Below the pieces are notes generated by a model. That model saw nothing but the letters and a program-made list of their open reading frames with translations, did no database searches and had not been told where the DNA came from. This document shows, piece after piece, positions 9,483-18,200 of a stretch of DNA of 64,000 bases. Position 1 is the stretch's first letter; each line of letters opens with the position of its first letter. A program made the position numbers and the translations under genes. This DNA is from Proteobacteria bacterium SG_bin5 (GTDB lineage Bacteria; Pseudomonadota; Alphaproteobacteria; Sphingomonadales; Sphingomonadaceae), in contig LWDI01000060.1 of NCBI GenBank assembly GCA_002083475.1, positions 1 through 64,000 of the forward strand, read 5' to 3'.

Positions 9483-9953
9483 CTACCCCAGCCGCACCTC
9501 GGCATGGTCGCCCGCCTCGCTCGGCTTGATCGTGCCGCCGAACAGCATCTTCACTTGCCCGGTGAGCGAAACATCGCCCTCCCACAATTCGGCGCTTTCC
9601 AGATCATAGCGCAGCAGCAGCAATTGCGGGTCCTGCTTGCCGCCGGGGAACCACGCCTCGGTCTGTTTCGACCAGAGCCGATCGATCAGCGCCGGATCCT
9701 GATCCGCGCTCAACCGCCCATGGACGCACGCGAAAAAATCATGCCCCTTGCTCATGAACTGCGCCATCGCCGCGCCGCCGATCGCCAGGCGATTGTCCTT
9801 GGCCATGAAGAACCACAGCGCGTCCTGCCGATCGCCGAGCGTCTGCGCGGTCATCGGTTGGCTGTGATCGGGGGTGTCGTCGAGCCCGATCATCACGAAC
9901 GGGCTATGCTTCAACTCGCGGAAAAAACGGTCGATGATCGCGCGTTCAGCCAT
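9483..9953 (-). CDS. Pyridoxamine 5'-phosphate oxidase-family (general stress) protein
   Basis: 156-residue flavin-reductase-like split-barrel protein of the general-stress-protein-26 group. Supporting motifs: DALWFFMAKDNRLAIGG, FACVHGRLSADQDPALIDRLWSKQTEAWFPGG and LLLLRYDLESAELWEG, which are characteristic of this subgroup (FMN/F420/haem-binding relatives) rather than of true PdxH. Start chosen at the ATG giving MAERAIIDRFF; the much longer open frame upstream overlaps the metallo-hydrolase gene and is not credible. Substrate unknown; stress induction is known for relatives but no regulatory site is visible. Confidence 0.85.
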   Translation of the reverse strand: MAERAIIDRFFRELKHSPFVMIGLDDTPDHSQPMTAQTLGDRQDALWFFMAKDNRLAIGGAAMAQFMSKGHDFFACVHGRLSADQDPALIDRLWSKQTEAWFPGGKQDPQLLLLRYDLESAELWEGDVSLTGQVKMLFGGTIKPSEAGDHAEVRLG

Positions 9954-10073
9954 GGTCCACTTCCTTCTCGCTACCGGCTCGCACAACGCCCCGACACGGG
10001 CAGGTTTCCTTGGACGCCGGAACGAAGCATAAGAGCGTTTCGTTTTGGGGGATGATGAAGGGATTGTTGACGA

Positions 10074-11030
10074 ATGCATGATCTGATGCGCGATCTGGTG
10101 CGCGTTGGCGCGCTCGGGCTCGCCCTGGCGGTCGCGACGCCGGCGATCGCGGCGAGCGCGCCCCAGCCGGGCCGCTTCACCTCGAGCGGCGAGGGGCCGG
10201 TGAACAGCTGGTGGGTCGAAACCCCGCACGGCCAGCTGATCCTGTTCGATACCCAGCGCGACACCGCGAGCGCCAATCAGCTGATCGCCGCCGTGCAGGC
10301 GACGGGCAAGCCCGTCTCGGCGATCTTCGTCACCCATCCGCATCCCGATGAGGCGGTCGGGCTGGGCCTGGTCGCCGCCGCTTTTCCGCAAGCCGCGGTT
10401 TACGCGAGCGCGCCGACCGCCGCCGAGCTCGGCGGCGATACCCAAGGGTTGCTCAAAATGGGGATCGAGGCATCGCCGGGCGCGCTGCCGCTGCCGCGCT
10501 TCACCCGCACGCTGCGCGACAATGAGTCGGTCGCGGTCGATGGCATCGAGGTCCGCGCGCTGGTGCTGGGCGACGGCGAGAGCGTCGGCGTGACCGCTTT
10601 CTGGATGCCCAAGATCAAGCTGCTGGTGAGCGGCGATCTGGCGACGATCGGCTTCCTGCCCTGGCTCGCCGAGGCGCGCACGCGCGATTGGCTGGTCCAG
10701 CTCGACGAGCTGAAAAGCCGCGTGCCGGGCGGGGTGATGACGCTGCCGAGCCATGGCGAGCCCGGCAGCTACGCCAAGCTTTCCGGCTGGACGCGCAATT
10801 TCCTGAAGGCGGTGCGCGATCAGGTCGGCCGCGCGCAGCGACCGAAGAGCCCCGAGGGCGAAAAGGTGACCGAGGCCGAGCGCGCGGCGATCGTCACCAG
10901 CCTCACCCAGCGCTTCCGCTTGAAGGACCCCGCCGCCGGGCTACCGATCAACCGGCTGTGGAAGCTCGACATCGACGCGGTCGCGCGCGAGCTGACCGAG
11001 GGGCTCAAGGGCTATTTGCCGGAGGCATAG
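10074..11030 (+). CDS. Exported metallo-beta-lactamase-fold hydrolase
   Basis: 318-residue protein with an N-terminal signal peptide (hydrophobic stretch LGLALAVATPAIAASA), so likely periplasmic. The MBL fold is indicated by NSWWVETPHGQLILFDT, IFVTHPHPDEAVG, LVSGDLA and LPSHGEPG. The usual HxHxDH motif reads HPHPDE here: the last histidine is replaced by glutamate, which may alter metal binding. The C-terminal 70 residues form a helical extension. Substrate unknown. It converges with the LprI-like gene, 19 bases away. Confidence 0.8.
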   Translation: MHDLMRDLVRVGALGLALAVATPAIAASAPQPGRFTSSGEGPVNSWWVETPHGQLILFDTQRDTASANQLIAAVQATGKPVSAIFVTHPHPDEAVGLGLVAAAFPQAAVYASAPTAAELGGDTQGLLKMGIEASPGALPLPRFTRTLRDNESVAVDGIEVRALVLGDGESVGVTAFWMPKIKLLVSGDLATIGFLPWLAEARTRDWLVQLDELKSRVPGGVMTLPSHGEPGSYAKLSGWTRNFLKAVRDQVGRAQRPKSPEGEKVTEAERAAIVTSLTQRFRLKDPAAGLPINRLWKLDIDAVARELTEGLKGYLPEA

Positions 11031-11049
11031 GTCGGGTCGCGGCGCCCAT

Positions 11050-11505
11050 TCAGTCGCGACGACTATTGCTCGCCGTGCCAATGCGGCGATCGAGCCACTC
11101 GATGCGATCGATCGATTTGAGTGCAAGACAATTGTAGATTTGCCATACTTCGAACATGGCGATCTTGCCTTTTGGCGTACATCGCTTCTCGCGCGTGGCC
11201 CGCCAGATACGTTGCGATCGCACGAGCTTTTGTCGTTCGGCCGGCGGCAGCAATCGCCTCGACCGCTGATAAACTTCCTCGACGATCGCGTCCAATCGTT
11301 CCGAGTCTTCGCCGGCGCATTCGATGATTGCTTCCAAATAGCCGTCTTTGACTTCGGGACGATTATTACACTCTTCATCGGCACGGGCCGCTCGCTCGAG
11401 GCGGTCGTGAGCCCAATCCAGTGAGGCATTGCCTGACATGGCATCGATACCAGGCGTCAAAATTTTCAATGCTGCGGCAATGATGAGAGGCGAGATAGCC
11501 ATCAC
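11050..11505 (-). CDS. LprI-type (DUF1311) putative lysozyme-inhibitor / immunity protein
   Basis: 151-residue protein with a hydrophobic N-terminus (PLIIAAALKILTPGIDA) that could act as a signal peptide, followed by the DUF1311/LprI-like pattern: cysteines at DEECNNRP, IIECAG, KRCTPKG and IYNCLALK, and the conserved WRATREKRC. Relatives inhibit lysozyme in the envelope. The start ATG overlaps the stop of the upstream lysozyme-like gene by four bases, so the two are translationally coupled. AT-richer than surrounding core genes. Inference: immunity protein for the upstream effector. Confidence 0.7.
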   Translation of the reverse strand: MMAISPLIIAAALKILTPGIDAMSGNASLDWAHDRLERAARADEECNNRPEVKDGYLEAIIECAGEDSERLDAIVEEVYQRSRRLLPPAERQKLVRSQRIWRATREKRCTPKGKIAMFEVWQIYNCLALKSIDRIEWLDRRIGTASNSRRD

Positions 11506-12596
11506 GGTCTTCCTTCTACCGGATTGGCGCTTGTGCGTTCCGCACGCAGCAGCGCTAAAGCCGCAGCTCGTTCTCGAGGGTATCGGTTCATCAAAGTATT
11601 GTTAAAGCCGGCAACAATTCTCATTAACCTACGGCGCTTAGTCTTGTTCTTGGGCAAATCCGCCGCGCGTTGGGCTCTATCTCTCAATCTCGTAACATAA
11701 TCCGCACGCGCATCGTAAATACTGTTGATGAGCGTTTCATCACGATCGGCATTGGAATGGAGTAAGCGCTCGTTGGTCCGTCGCACCGCGTCGGCCAGGA
11801 TCGTCGCGGCCCCGCCATGCTGAACCGTAACCGACCAAACCGCCTCACGCACCGCCCGGGATTCGCCATCGAGATCGGTCCCGGTTGCGGTGCGCACGCG
11901 GCGCACCGCCGGCGCATAATTCGTTCGTCGAAGATAATCATATTGCGCCTGCTCGATCGCTTGTGGGTCGCGCGAAGCGATGGCACGCCACCGAGCGTCG
12001 AACGCCGGGGTTCCGGGCGTGAGACCTCGGAATTCGCCTGCCCAGCGCCCGAATTCGGGACTGGCAACGAACGCTCCTGCAATCCCGCCGTTCGTCGCGA
12101 GCTGATACGGTCCATACGACCTGCCGCCACGGTCGCCCCGCCCGCTCGAAACGGTCGCGGCATTGCCGCGCGATTCTTCCTCCATTGCAAGGATGCCGAG
12201 CCGTTCCGTTGCAGGTCGCTCACCGGCACTCCCGATTGGTCCCCCGCGCAACGCGCGCAGGGATCGCGCTTGCGTCGAGACATCGGGTCGGGCGGGTTCG
12301 CCGGGCTGGCGGTCTTCGCCCCGCTGGCGCGGGTCGCTCCGGGTGGGGCGAATTCCCCCGCGCTGGCCTCTTGCTCCCGCCATGCCCCAGCCACTCGGGC
12401 CCCCGCCGGCCTGTCCCCCACCCGCCTGCCCGCCCCCAGGCGCGAAGGTGAAGCGGCCGGTTTCGGGATCGTGATAGGGATTGAACTTGAACTCGATTTC
12501 GGGGGCGGCTGGTTCTTGCGGGGGCAGGCGACGGCCGGTGCGCAGATAATGAGCGAAGGCGCTGGGGCGGGTCGAGCGGGCGGATAAGCGACTCAT
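11502..12596 (-). CDS. Lysozyme-like peptidoglycan hydrolase, candidate antibacterial effector
   Basis: 364-residue protein without signal peptide. Residues 1-60 carry KFNPYHDPETGRFTFAPGG, a motif I associate with N-termini of toxin and phage-related proteins. A Gly/Gln/Arg-rich low-complexity linker follows (about 55-120). From about residue 135 a lysozyme-like domain is suggested by EEESRG (candidate catalytic Glu), SSGRGDRGGRSYGPYQLA, GTPAFDARWRAIASRDP and AQYDYLRRTNYAPAV. The C-terminal helical part becomes AT-rich in DNA composition, unlike the chromosome. It overlaps the LprI-like inhibitor gene by ATGA. Function is inferred; a phage-type endolysin remnant is an alternative. Confidence 0.65.
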   Translation of the reverse strand: MSRLSARSTRPSAFAHYLRTGRRLPPQEPAAPEIEFKFNPYHDPETGRFTFAPGGGQAGGGQAGGGPSGWGMAGARGQRGGIRPTRSDPRQRGEDRQPGEPARPDVSTQARSLRALRGGPIGSAGERPATERLGILAMEEESRGNAATVSSGRGDRGGRSYGPYQLATNGGIAGAFVASPEFGRWAGEFRGLTPGTPAFDARWRAIASRDPQAIEQAQYDYLRRTNYAPAVRRVRTATGTDLDGESRAVREAVWSVTVQHGGAATILADAVRRTNERLLHSNADRDETLINSIYDARADYVTRLRDRAQRAADLPKNKTKRRRLMRIVAGFNNTLMNRYPRERAAALALLRAERTSANPVEGRP

Positions 12597-12752
12597 GGCG
12601 ACACCTCCTGTTCCAACCGGAACATAAGTGAAACATGAGCCGTAGGAAAGCGCCGACGCGCGCTGGAGCCGTCAAAGTCACCGCGTCGCGCGCGGGGCGG
12701 CCAGCGTTGGGCGACCGGGCGGAGGCCGAACCCCCGCCCGGCGATTAAAGGC

Positions 12753-13931
12753 TTAAAGAACCTCGAAAATGCCGGCGGCGCCCTGGCCGCCGCCAACGCA
12801 CATCGTCACGCAGACATATTTCGCGCCGCGCCGTTTGCCCTCGATCAGCGCATGGCCGACGCAGCGCGCGCCGGTCATGCCGTAAGGATGGCCGATCGAG
12901 ATCGAGCCGCCATTGACGTTGAGCAGCTCGTTGGGGATGCCGAGCGTGTCGCGGCAATAAAGCACCTGCACCGCGAAGGCTTCGTTCAGCTCCCACAGGC
13001 CGATGTCTTCCATCTTGAGGCCCGTGCGCTCGAGCACCTTGGGGATCGCGTAGACGGGGCCGATGCCCATTTCGTCGGGCTTGGTGCCCGCCGCCGCCAT
13101 GCCGACGTAACGCCCCAGCGGGGTCAGGCCGCGCTGCTCGGCGAGCTTTTCGTCCATCACCACCGACGCCGACGCGCCGTCCGAGAGCTGGCTCGCATTG
13201 CCGGCGGTGATCGCCGTGCCCGGCCCGAGCACGGGCTGAAGGCCCGCCAGGCCCTCGAGCGTCGTCTCGGGGCGATTGCCCTCGTCCTTGGTGACGGTCA
13301 CTTCGTGATGCGTGACTTCGCCGGTTTCCTTGTTCTTGGCGACCATCGTCGCGGTGACCGGCACGATTTCGGCGTCGAACAGCCCGGCGGCCTGCGCGGC
13401 GGCGGTGCGCTGTTGCGATTGCAGCGCATATTCGTCCTGAACTTCACGGCTGATGCCATAGCGTTCGGTGACGACCTGCGCGGTCTGAAGCATCGTCATG
13501 TAAACATCGGGGTGCATCGCGACGAGTTCCTTGTCCGGCCCGATGCGCATTTCGGGGGTCTGCACCATCGAGATCGACTCGCAGCCGCCGCCGATGGTGA
13601 TGCTCATATTGTCGACGATGATCTGCTTGGCGGCGGTGGCGATGGCCATCAGCCCGCTCGCGCATTGGCGATCGAGCGACATGCCGGGCACCGAGATCGG
13701 CAGCCCCGAGCGCAGCGCGACGTTGCGGCCGATGTTGCCCCCCTGCACGCCCTGCTGGAGCGCGGCGCCCCAAACCAGATCGTCGACCTCGCCCGGATCG
13801 ATCCCGGCGCGCTCGACGGCGGCCTTGACCGCATGGCTCGACAGCGTCGGCGAGGGGGTGTTGTTGAACCCGCCGCGATAAGCGCGGCCGATCGGGGTGC
13901 GGGCGGTGGAAACGATGACGGCGGAACGCAT
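12753..13931 (-). CDS. Acetyl-CoA C-acyltransferase (thiolase)
   Basis: 392-residue thiolase cleaving 3-ketoacyl-CoA in beta-oxidation. Active-site pieces are present: nucleophile in DRQCASG near residue 90, ELNEAFAVQ near 315, GGSISIGHPYGMTGAR with the catalytic His near 350, and CVTMCVGGGQGAAGIFEVL with the second Cys at the C-terminus. Normal length. It leads a same-strand run with a carboxymuconolactone-decarboxylase-like gene and a MaoC hydratase, consistent with fatty-acid or aromatic-acid breakdown. The sequence resembles FadA-type enzymes more than the second thiolase at 21664. Confidence 0.93.
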   Translation of the reverse strand: MRSAVIVSTARTPIGRAYRGGFNNTPSPTLSSHAVKAAVERAGIDPGEVDDLVWGAALQQGVQGGNIGRNVALRSGLPISVPGMSLDRQCASGLMAIATAAKQIIVDNMSITIGGGCESISMVQTPEMRIGPDKELVAMHPDVYMTMLQTAQVVTERYGISREVQDEYALQSQQRTAAAQAAGLFDAEIVPVTATMVAKNKETGEVTHHEVTVTKDEGNRPETTLEGLAGLQPVLGPGTAITAGNASQLSDGASASVVMDEKLAEQRGLTPLGRYVGMAAAGTKPDEMGIGPVYAIPKVLERTGLKMEDIGLWELNEAFAVQVLYCRDTLGIPNELLNVNGGSISIGHPYGMTGARCVGHALIEGKRRGAKYVCVTMCVGGGQGAAGIFEVL

Positions 13932-13943
13932 AAGGTTTCTCCT

Positions 13944-14486
13944 TCAGGCGGCGGGAAAGCGAGCCGCGCCGGGTTCGAGCGGCAGATCGAGCGCGCCGCA
14001 GATCAGCGACACGCCGTGATAGAAAGCGACGAGCTGGACGATTTCAAGCGCCTGGGCTTCGTCATAATGTTCGCGCAGGGCGGCCCATTCGGCGTCGCTG
14101 AGTTTCTTGCGGTCGAGCAGCGCGTCGACGGTCGCGATCAGCACCGCTTCGGCTGGGTCCGGCCAATCGGCGGGGCCGCCATGGACGGTCGCGCGCACAT
14201 GCGCCTCGGTCAGCCCGATCGCGCTCGCAAAGCCGGCGATATGGACGCCCCATTCATATTCATTGCCGCATTTCGCCGTGGTGCGATCGATCACGATCTC
14301 GCGCGGGCGCATCGCGAGCGGCGAGCCCTTGTCGAGCAGCGAGCCCGCGCTGAACTTGGCCCAGGCGCGTTCGTGCTTGGCGAGGCTGGTGAACAGCACC
14401 AACGGCTCGCGCCCGCGCATCAGCGCCTGCATCGCCGCGTCGAACGCGGGGGGATAGGGTTTGGCGAGCGGTTCGATCCGGGGCAT
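13944..14486 (-). CDS. Carboxymuconolactone decarboxylase-family (AhpD-like) protein
   Basis: 180-residue protein of the CMD/AhpD all-helical family: REPLVLFTSLAKHERAWAKFSAG, LAMRPREIVIDRTTAKCGNEYEWGVH and EAQALEIVQLVAFYHGVSL. The motif KCGNEYEWGVH has one cysteine and a glutamate/histidine pair in place of the AhpD CxxC, as in many uncharacterised CMD proteins. Start at the ATG giving MPRIEPLAKPYPP. Only 12 bases separate it from the thiolase downstream, suggesting an operon. Reaction not determinable. Confidence 0.85.
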   Translation of the reverse strand: MPRIEPLAKPYPPAFDAAMQALMRGREPLVLFTSLAKHERAWAKFSAGSLLDKGSPLAMRPREIVIDRTTAKCGNEYEWGVHIAGFASAIGLTEAHVRATVHGGPADWPDPAEAVLIATVDALLDRKKLSDAEWAALREHYDEAQALEIVQLVAFYHGVSLICGALDLPLEPGAARFPAA

Positions 14487-14504
14487 GGGGCGTTCCCTCA
14501 AACT

Positions 14505-14642
14505 CTTGCCCTCTCCCGCGCGCGGGAGAGGCTACGAAGACTTGGCAGCTGGCTGCCTAGTCGAAGTCGGTGAGGGTGTTTCTTCTTTCGACCAGGGAAG
14601 AAAGCCCTCACCCAACCCTCTCCCGCAAGCAGGAGAGGGCTA
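14505..14642. repeat. Hairpin repeats, family A with a second hairpin unit
   Basis: Left part (14505-14577) contains CTCTCCCGCGCGCGGGAGAG and then CTTGGCAGCTGGCTGCCTAG; the right part (14605-14641) is the family A arm CCCTCACCCAACCCTCTCCC with a small hairpin. A diverged version of the left part, including the CTTGGCAGCTTGCTGCCTAG core, occurs at 46866-46939. It separates the CMD-like and MaoC genes. Confidence 0.8.
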
Positions 14643-14646
14643 AGCG

Positions 14647-15108
14647 TCAAACGAAAATCTGGCTGATCCATTCGGCGATCATCGCGGGCTTGTCCTCGCC
14701 CTCGATCTCGACCGTGAATTCATTGGTCTGCTGCCACTGGCCGGGACGCTTTTCGACGAGTTCGAGCAGTTTGAACCGCCCGCGCACGCGCTTGCCCGAG
14801 CGCACCGGCTGCAGGAAGCGCACTTTGTTGCCGCCATAGTTGACGCCCATCTTCACGCCTTCGATCTGCGGCGCGTCGGGCACTTTGGACGACAGAAGCG
14901 GCATCAGCGACAAAGTGAGGAAGCCGTGCGCGATGGTGCCGCCGAAGGGCGTCATCGCCGCCATTTGCGGGTTGACGTGGATGAACTGGTGATCGCCCGT
15001 CGCGTCGGCGAATTTGTCGATCATCTCCTGGCTGACCTCGACCCAATCAGAGACCCGTTCCTGGCCGACTTGATTGGCGGCCATTTCCTGGATCGTGATC
15101 GTCGTCAT
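14647..15108 (-). CDS. MaoC-family (R)-hydratase
   Basis: 153-residue single hot-dog domain hydratase. The catalytic signature is visible as DATGDHQFIHVNP (Asp/His pair near residue 40) followed by FGGTIAHGFLTLSLMP. Family members hydrate trans-2-enoyl-CoA to (R)-3-hydroxyacyl-CoA. Start at the ATG giving MTTITIQEMAANQVGQ; upstream codons have no family resemblance. Same strand as the thiolase, separated by the family A repeat. It is divergent from putA, so the 96 bases between them should hold both promoters. Confidence 0.88.
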   Translation of the reverse strand: MTTITIQEMAANQVGQERVSDWVEVSQEMIDKFADATGDHQFIHVNPQMAAMTPFGGTIAHGFLTLSLMPLLSSKVPDAPQIEGVKMGVNYGGNKVRFLQPVRSGKRVRGRFKLLELVEKRPGQWQQTNEFTVEIEGEDKPAMIAEWISQIFV

Positions 15109-15204
15109 GCCATTCCCCTCCGGCTCAAATCCTTGCATAGCGCGGCGCCTGCCATAAGCGCTTGTCCGTTCGTGCCGCAAGCGCCTTAGACCGAGGTTTG
15201 GAAG

Positions 15205-18200
15205 ATGACGGTTGCCCTAGCGTCCACCCCCCGTGAAACCATGGCCCGGCTATACCGCGCCCCCGAACCGCAAGTTCTAAAGCCGCTGATCGAGCGCGCC
15301 CGCGCGACGCCCGAATCGCGCGAGCGCATCTTGGGCCATGCCGGCGGGCTGCTCGCCGATCTGCGCGCGGCGCAAGGCAAGGGGTGGGTCAACCAGTTCC
15401 TCCAGGAATATCGGCTCAACACCAGCGAGGGGGTCGCGCTGCTGAGCCTGGCCGAGGCGTTTCTGCGCGTGCCCGATCCCGAAACCGCCGATCTGCTGAT
15501 CGCCGACAAGCTGGGCGAGGCCGATTGGCGCGCGCACGCCGGGCGCTCCAATTCGGCGCTCGTCAATTCGGCGACCTGGGGGCTGGTGCTGGGCCGCGCG
15601 CTCGTGGGCGAGGGGGCGCGCCAATCGACGCTGCGCCGCCTCATCAGCCGCGCCGGCGAGCCCTTCGTCCGCCAGGCGGTGGGCGCCGCGATGAAGATGA
15701 TGGGCGAGATTTTCGTGATGGGCCGCACCATCGACGAGGCGCTGCGCCGGATGGAAAAGCCCGAGCATCAGGGCTTTACCGCCAGCTTCGACATGCTGGG
15801 CGAAGCCGCGCGGACGCAGAGCGACGCCGAGCGTTATTTCCAGGCCTATGTCGCCGCGATCGACGCGGTGGGCGCCGACGCCGCCGCCGGCCATTCGGTC
15901 TCGGTCAAGCTCTCCGCGCTCCACCCGCGCTATGAGGTCGCGCGCTGGGACGAATGCGTGCCGGCGCTCACCCAGATGCTCGAGGCGCTCGCGGTGCAGG
16001 CGGCGGGCAAGGGCATCGCGCTGACGGTCGACGCCGAGGAGAGCGAGCGGCTGGAGATGAGCCTCGACATCATCGGCACCGTCGCCGCGCTCCCCCAGCT
16101 AAAAGGCTGGGAGGGCTTCGGCATGGCGGTACAGGCCTATGGCAAGCGCGCGCGCCCGGTGATCGCTTGGGCGAACGAGCTCGGCCGGGTGATGAACGTG
16201 CGGCTGGTGAAAGGCGCTTATTGGGACAGCGAGATCAAGCGCACCCAGGTCGAGGGGTTGGCCGATTATCCGCTCTTCACCCGCAAGGCGGCGACCGATG
16301 TCTCCTATCTCGCCTGCGCGCGCGACATGCTGGAGGCGCCCAATATCCGCCCCGCTTTCGCCAGCCACAATGCGCTGACGGTCGCGACGATCATGGACTG
16401 GGCGGGCAACGCCCGCGCCTTCGAATTCCAGCGGCTGCACGGCATGGGCGACGGGCTCTACGAGCGGCTGGTGCGCGACAATGGCTATCACTGCCGCATC
16501 TATGCGCCGGTCGGCGGGCATCGCGATCTGCTGGCGTATCTGGTGCGGCGCCTGCTGGAGAATGGCGCCAATTCGAGCTTCGTTCACCAATTGGCGGACG
16601 AGCGGCTGAGCGAGGCGGAGATTCTCGCCGATCCGGTCGAGAAGATCGCGGCTTTGGGCGGGGCGCGGCATTCGGCGATTCCCTTGCCGGCGGACTTGTT
16701 CGGCGCGGGGCGGCGCAATTCGGCGGGGCTAGATTTGAGCGATCGGGGGGTGTTGGGGGCGACGGCGGAAGCCGTCTCAAAGCCCCTCCCCTTTAGGGGA
16801 GGGGTTGGGGTGGGGGTTGTCAGTGCCGGGCAGAGCGCCCGTAACACCGCCCCCACCCCCAACCCAGTTTCAGGTCGGTCAGCCCCCCAGGCTGACCTGA
16901 ACCGCGCGGGGCGCGGTTCACCTGAAACTCCTGAAGGGGAGGGGCTTGATGTATTGCGAGCCATCACCCGCGCCGCCGCCGCTTTCCCCGCCTGGTCCGC
17001 GCAACCCGTCGAAACCCGCGCCGCCTGCCTCGATCGCCTTGCCGATCTGCTGGAGGAACACCGCGACCCGCTGATGGCGCTCGCGGTGCAGGAAGCGTTC
17101 AAGACCATCCCCGATGCGCTCGGCGAAGTGCGCGAGGCGGTCGATTTCTGCCGCTATTATGCCGCGCAGGCGCGCGCGCAGCTCCAGCCGGTCGAGCTCC
17201 CCGGGCCGACCGGCGAGCGCAACGTGCTGCGGATGGAGGGGCGCGGGGTGTGGGCGACGGTTTCGCCCTGGAACTTCCCGCTCGCGATTTTCCTGGGGCA
17301 GACGGCGGCGGCGCTCGTCACCGGCAATACGGTGGTCGCCAAGCCCGCGCCGCAGACGCCGCTGATCGCGGCCTATGCCGTCGAGCTCGCCCACCGCGCG
17401 GGGGTGCCGACCGATGCGCTGATCCTCGCCCCCGGCGGGCCGGAAGTCGGCGCGGCGCTGGTCGCCGATCCGCGCATCGCCGGGGTCGCCTTCACCGGCT
17501 CGACCGCGACCGCCAAGAAGATCGCGCGCGCGCTGCTCGCGGACGAGAACCGCCCGATCGTGCCGCTGATCGCCGAGACGGGCGGGATCAACGCGATGCT
17601 CGTCGATTCGACCGCGCTTCCCGAGCAAGTCGTGGCGGATGTCGTGACGAGCGCCTTCCGCTCGGCGGGGCAGCGCTGCTCGGCGCTGCGGCTGCTGTTG
17701 CTGCAAGAAGAAATCGCGCCCGGGGTGATCGAAATGCTCGGCGGCGCGATGGACCTGCTGCGTCTGGGCAACCCCGCCGATCCGGCGACCGACGTCGGCC
17801 CGGTGATCGACCAGCCGGCCTATGACAAGCTGATGGGCTATCGCGAGAGCATGGCCGGGCGGATCGTGAAAACGCTTCCAGCGCCCGACGGCGGGCTATT
17901 CGTGCCGCCCACGCTCATCCGGCTCGATTCGCCCGAGCAGCTGACCCAGGAATGGTTCGGCCCCATCCTCCACGTCGCGACCTGGCCCGCCGGCCAGCTC
18001 GCCGAGACGATCGCCCGGGTGAACGCCAAGAATTACGGGCTCACCATGGGGCTGCACAGCCGCATCGCGGGATCGTGGGACGTGGCGGAACAGCAGGCGC
18101 GGGTGGGCAATCTCTACATCAACCGCTCGATGATCGGCGCGGTGGTCGGCTCGCAACCCTTCGGCGGGGAGGGGCTGTCGGGCACCGGCCCCAAGGCGGG

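Noticed and set aside
11817..12587. A 256-codon open frame on the plus strand opposite the lysozyme-like gene
   Set aside because: Antisense, no ribosome site, no domain; the minus-strand gene has motifs and a coupled partner.
15277..15924. Open frames opposite putA
   Set aside because: Overlap the conserved proline dehydrogenase coding region; shadow frames.
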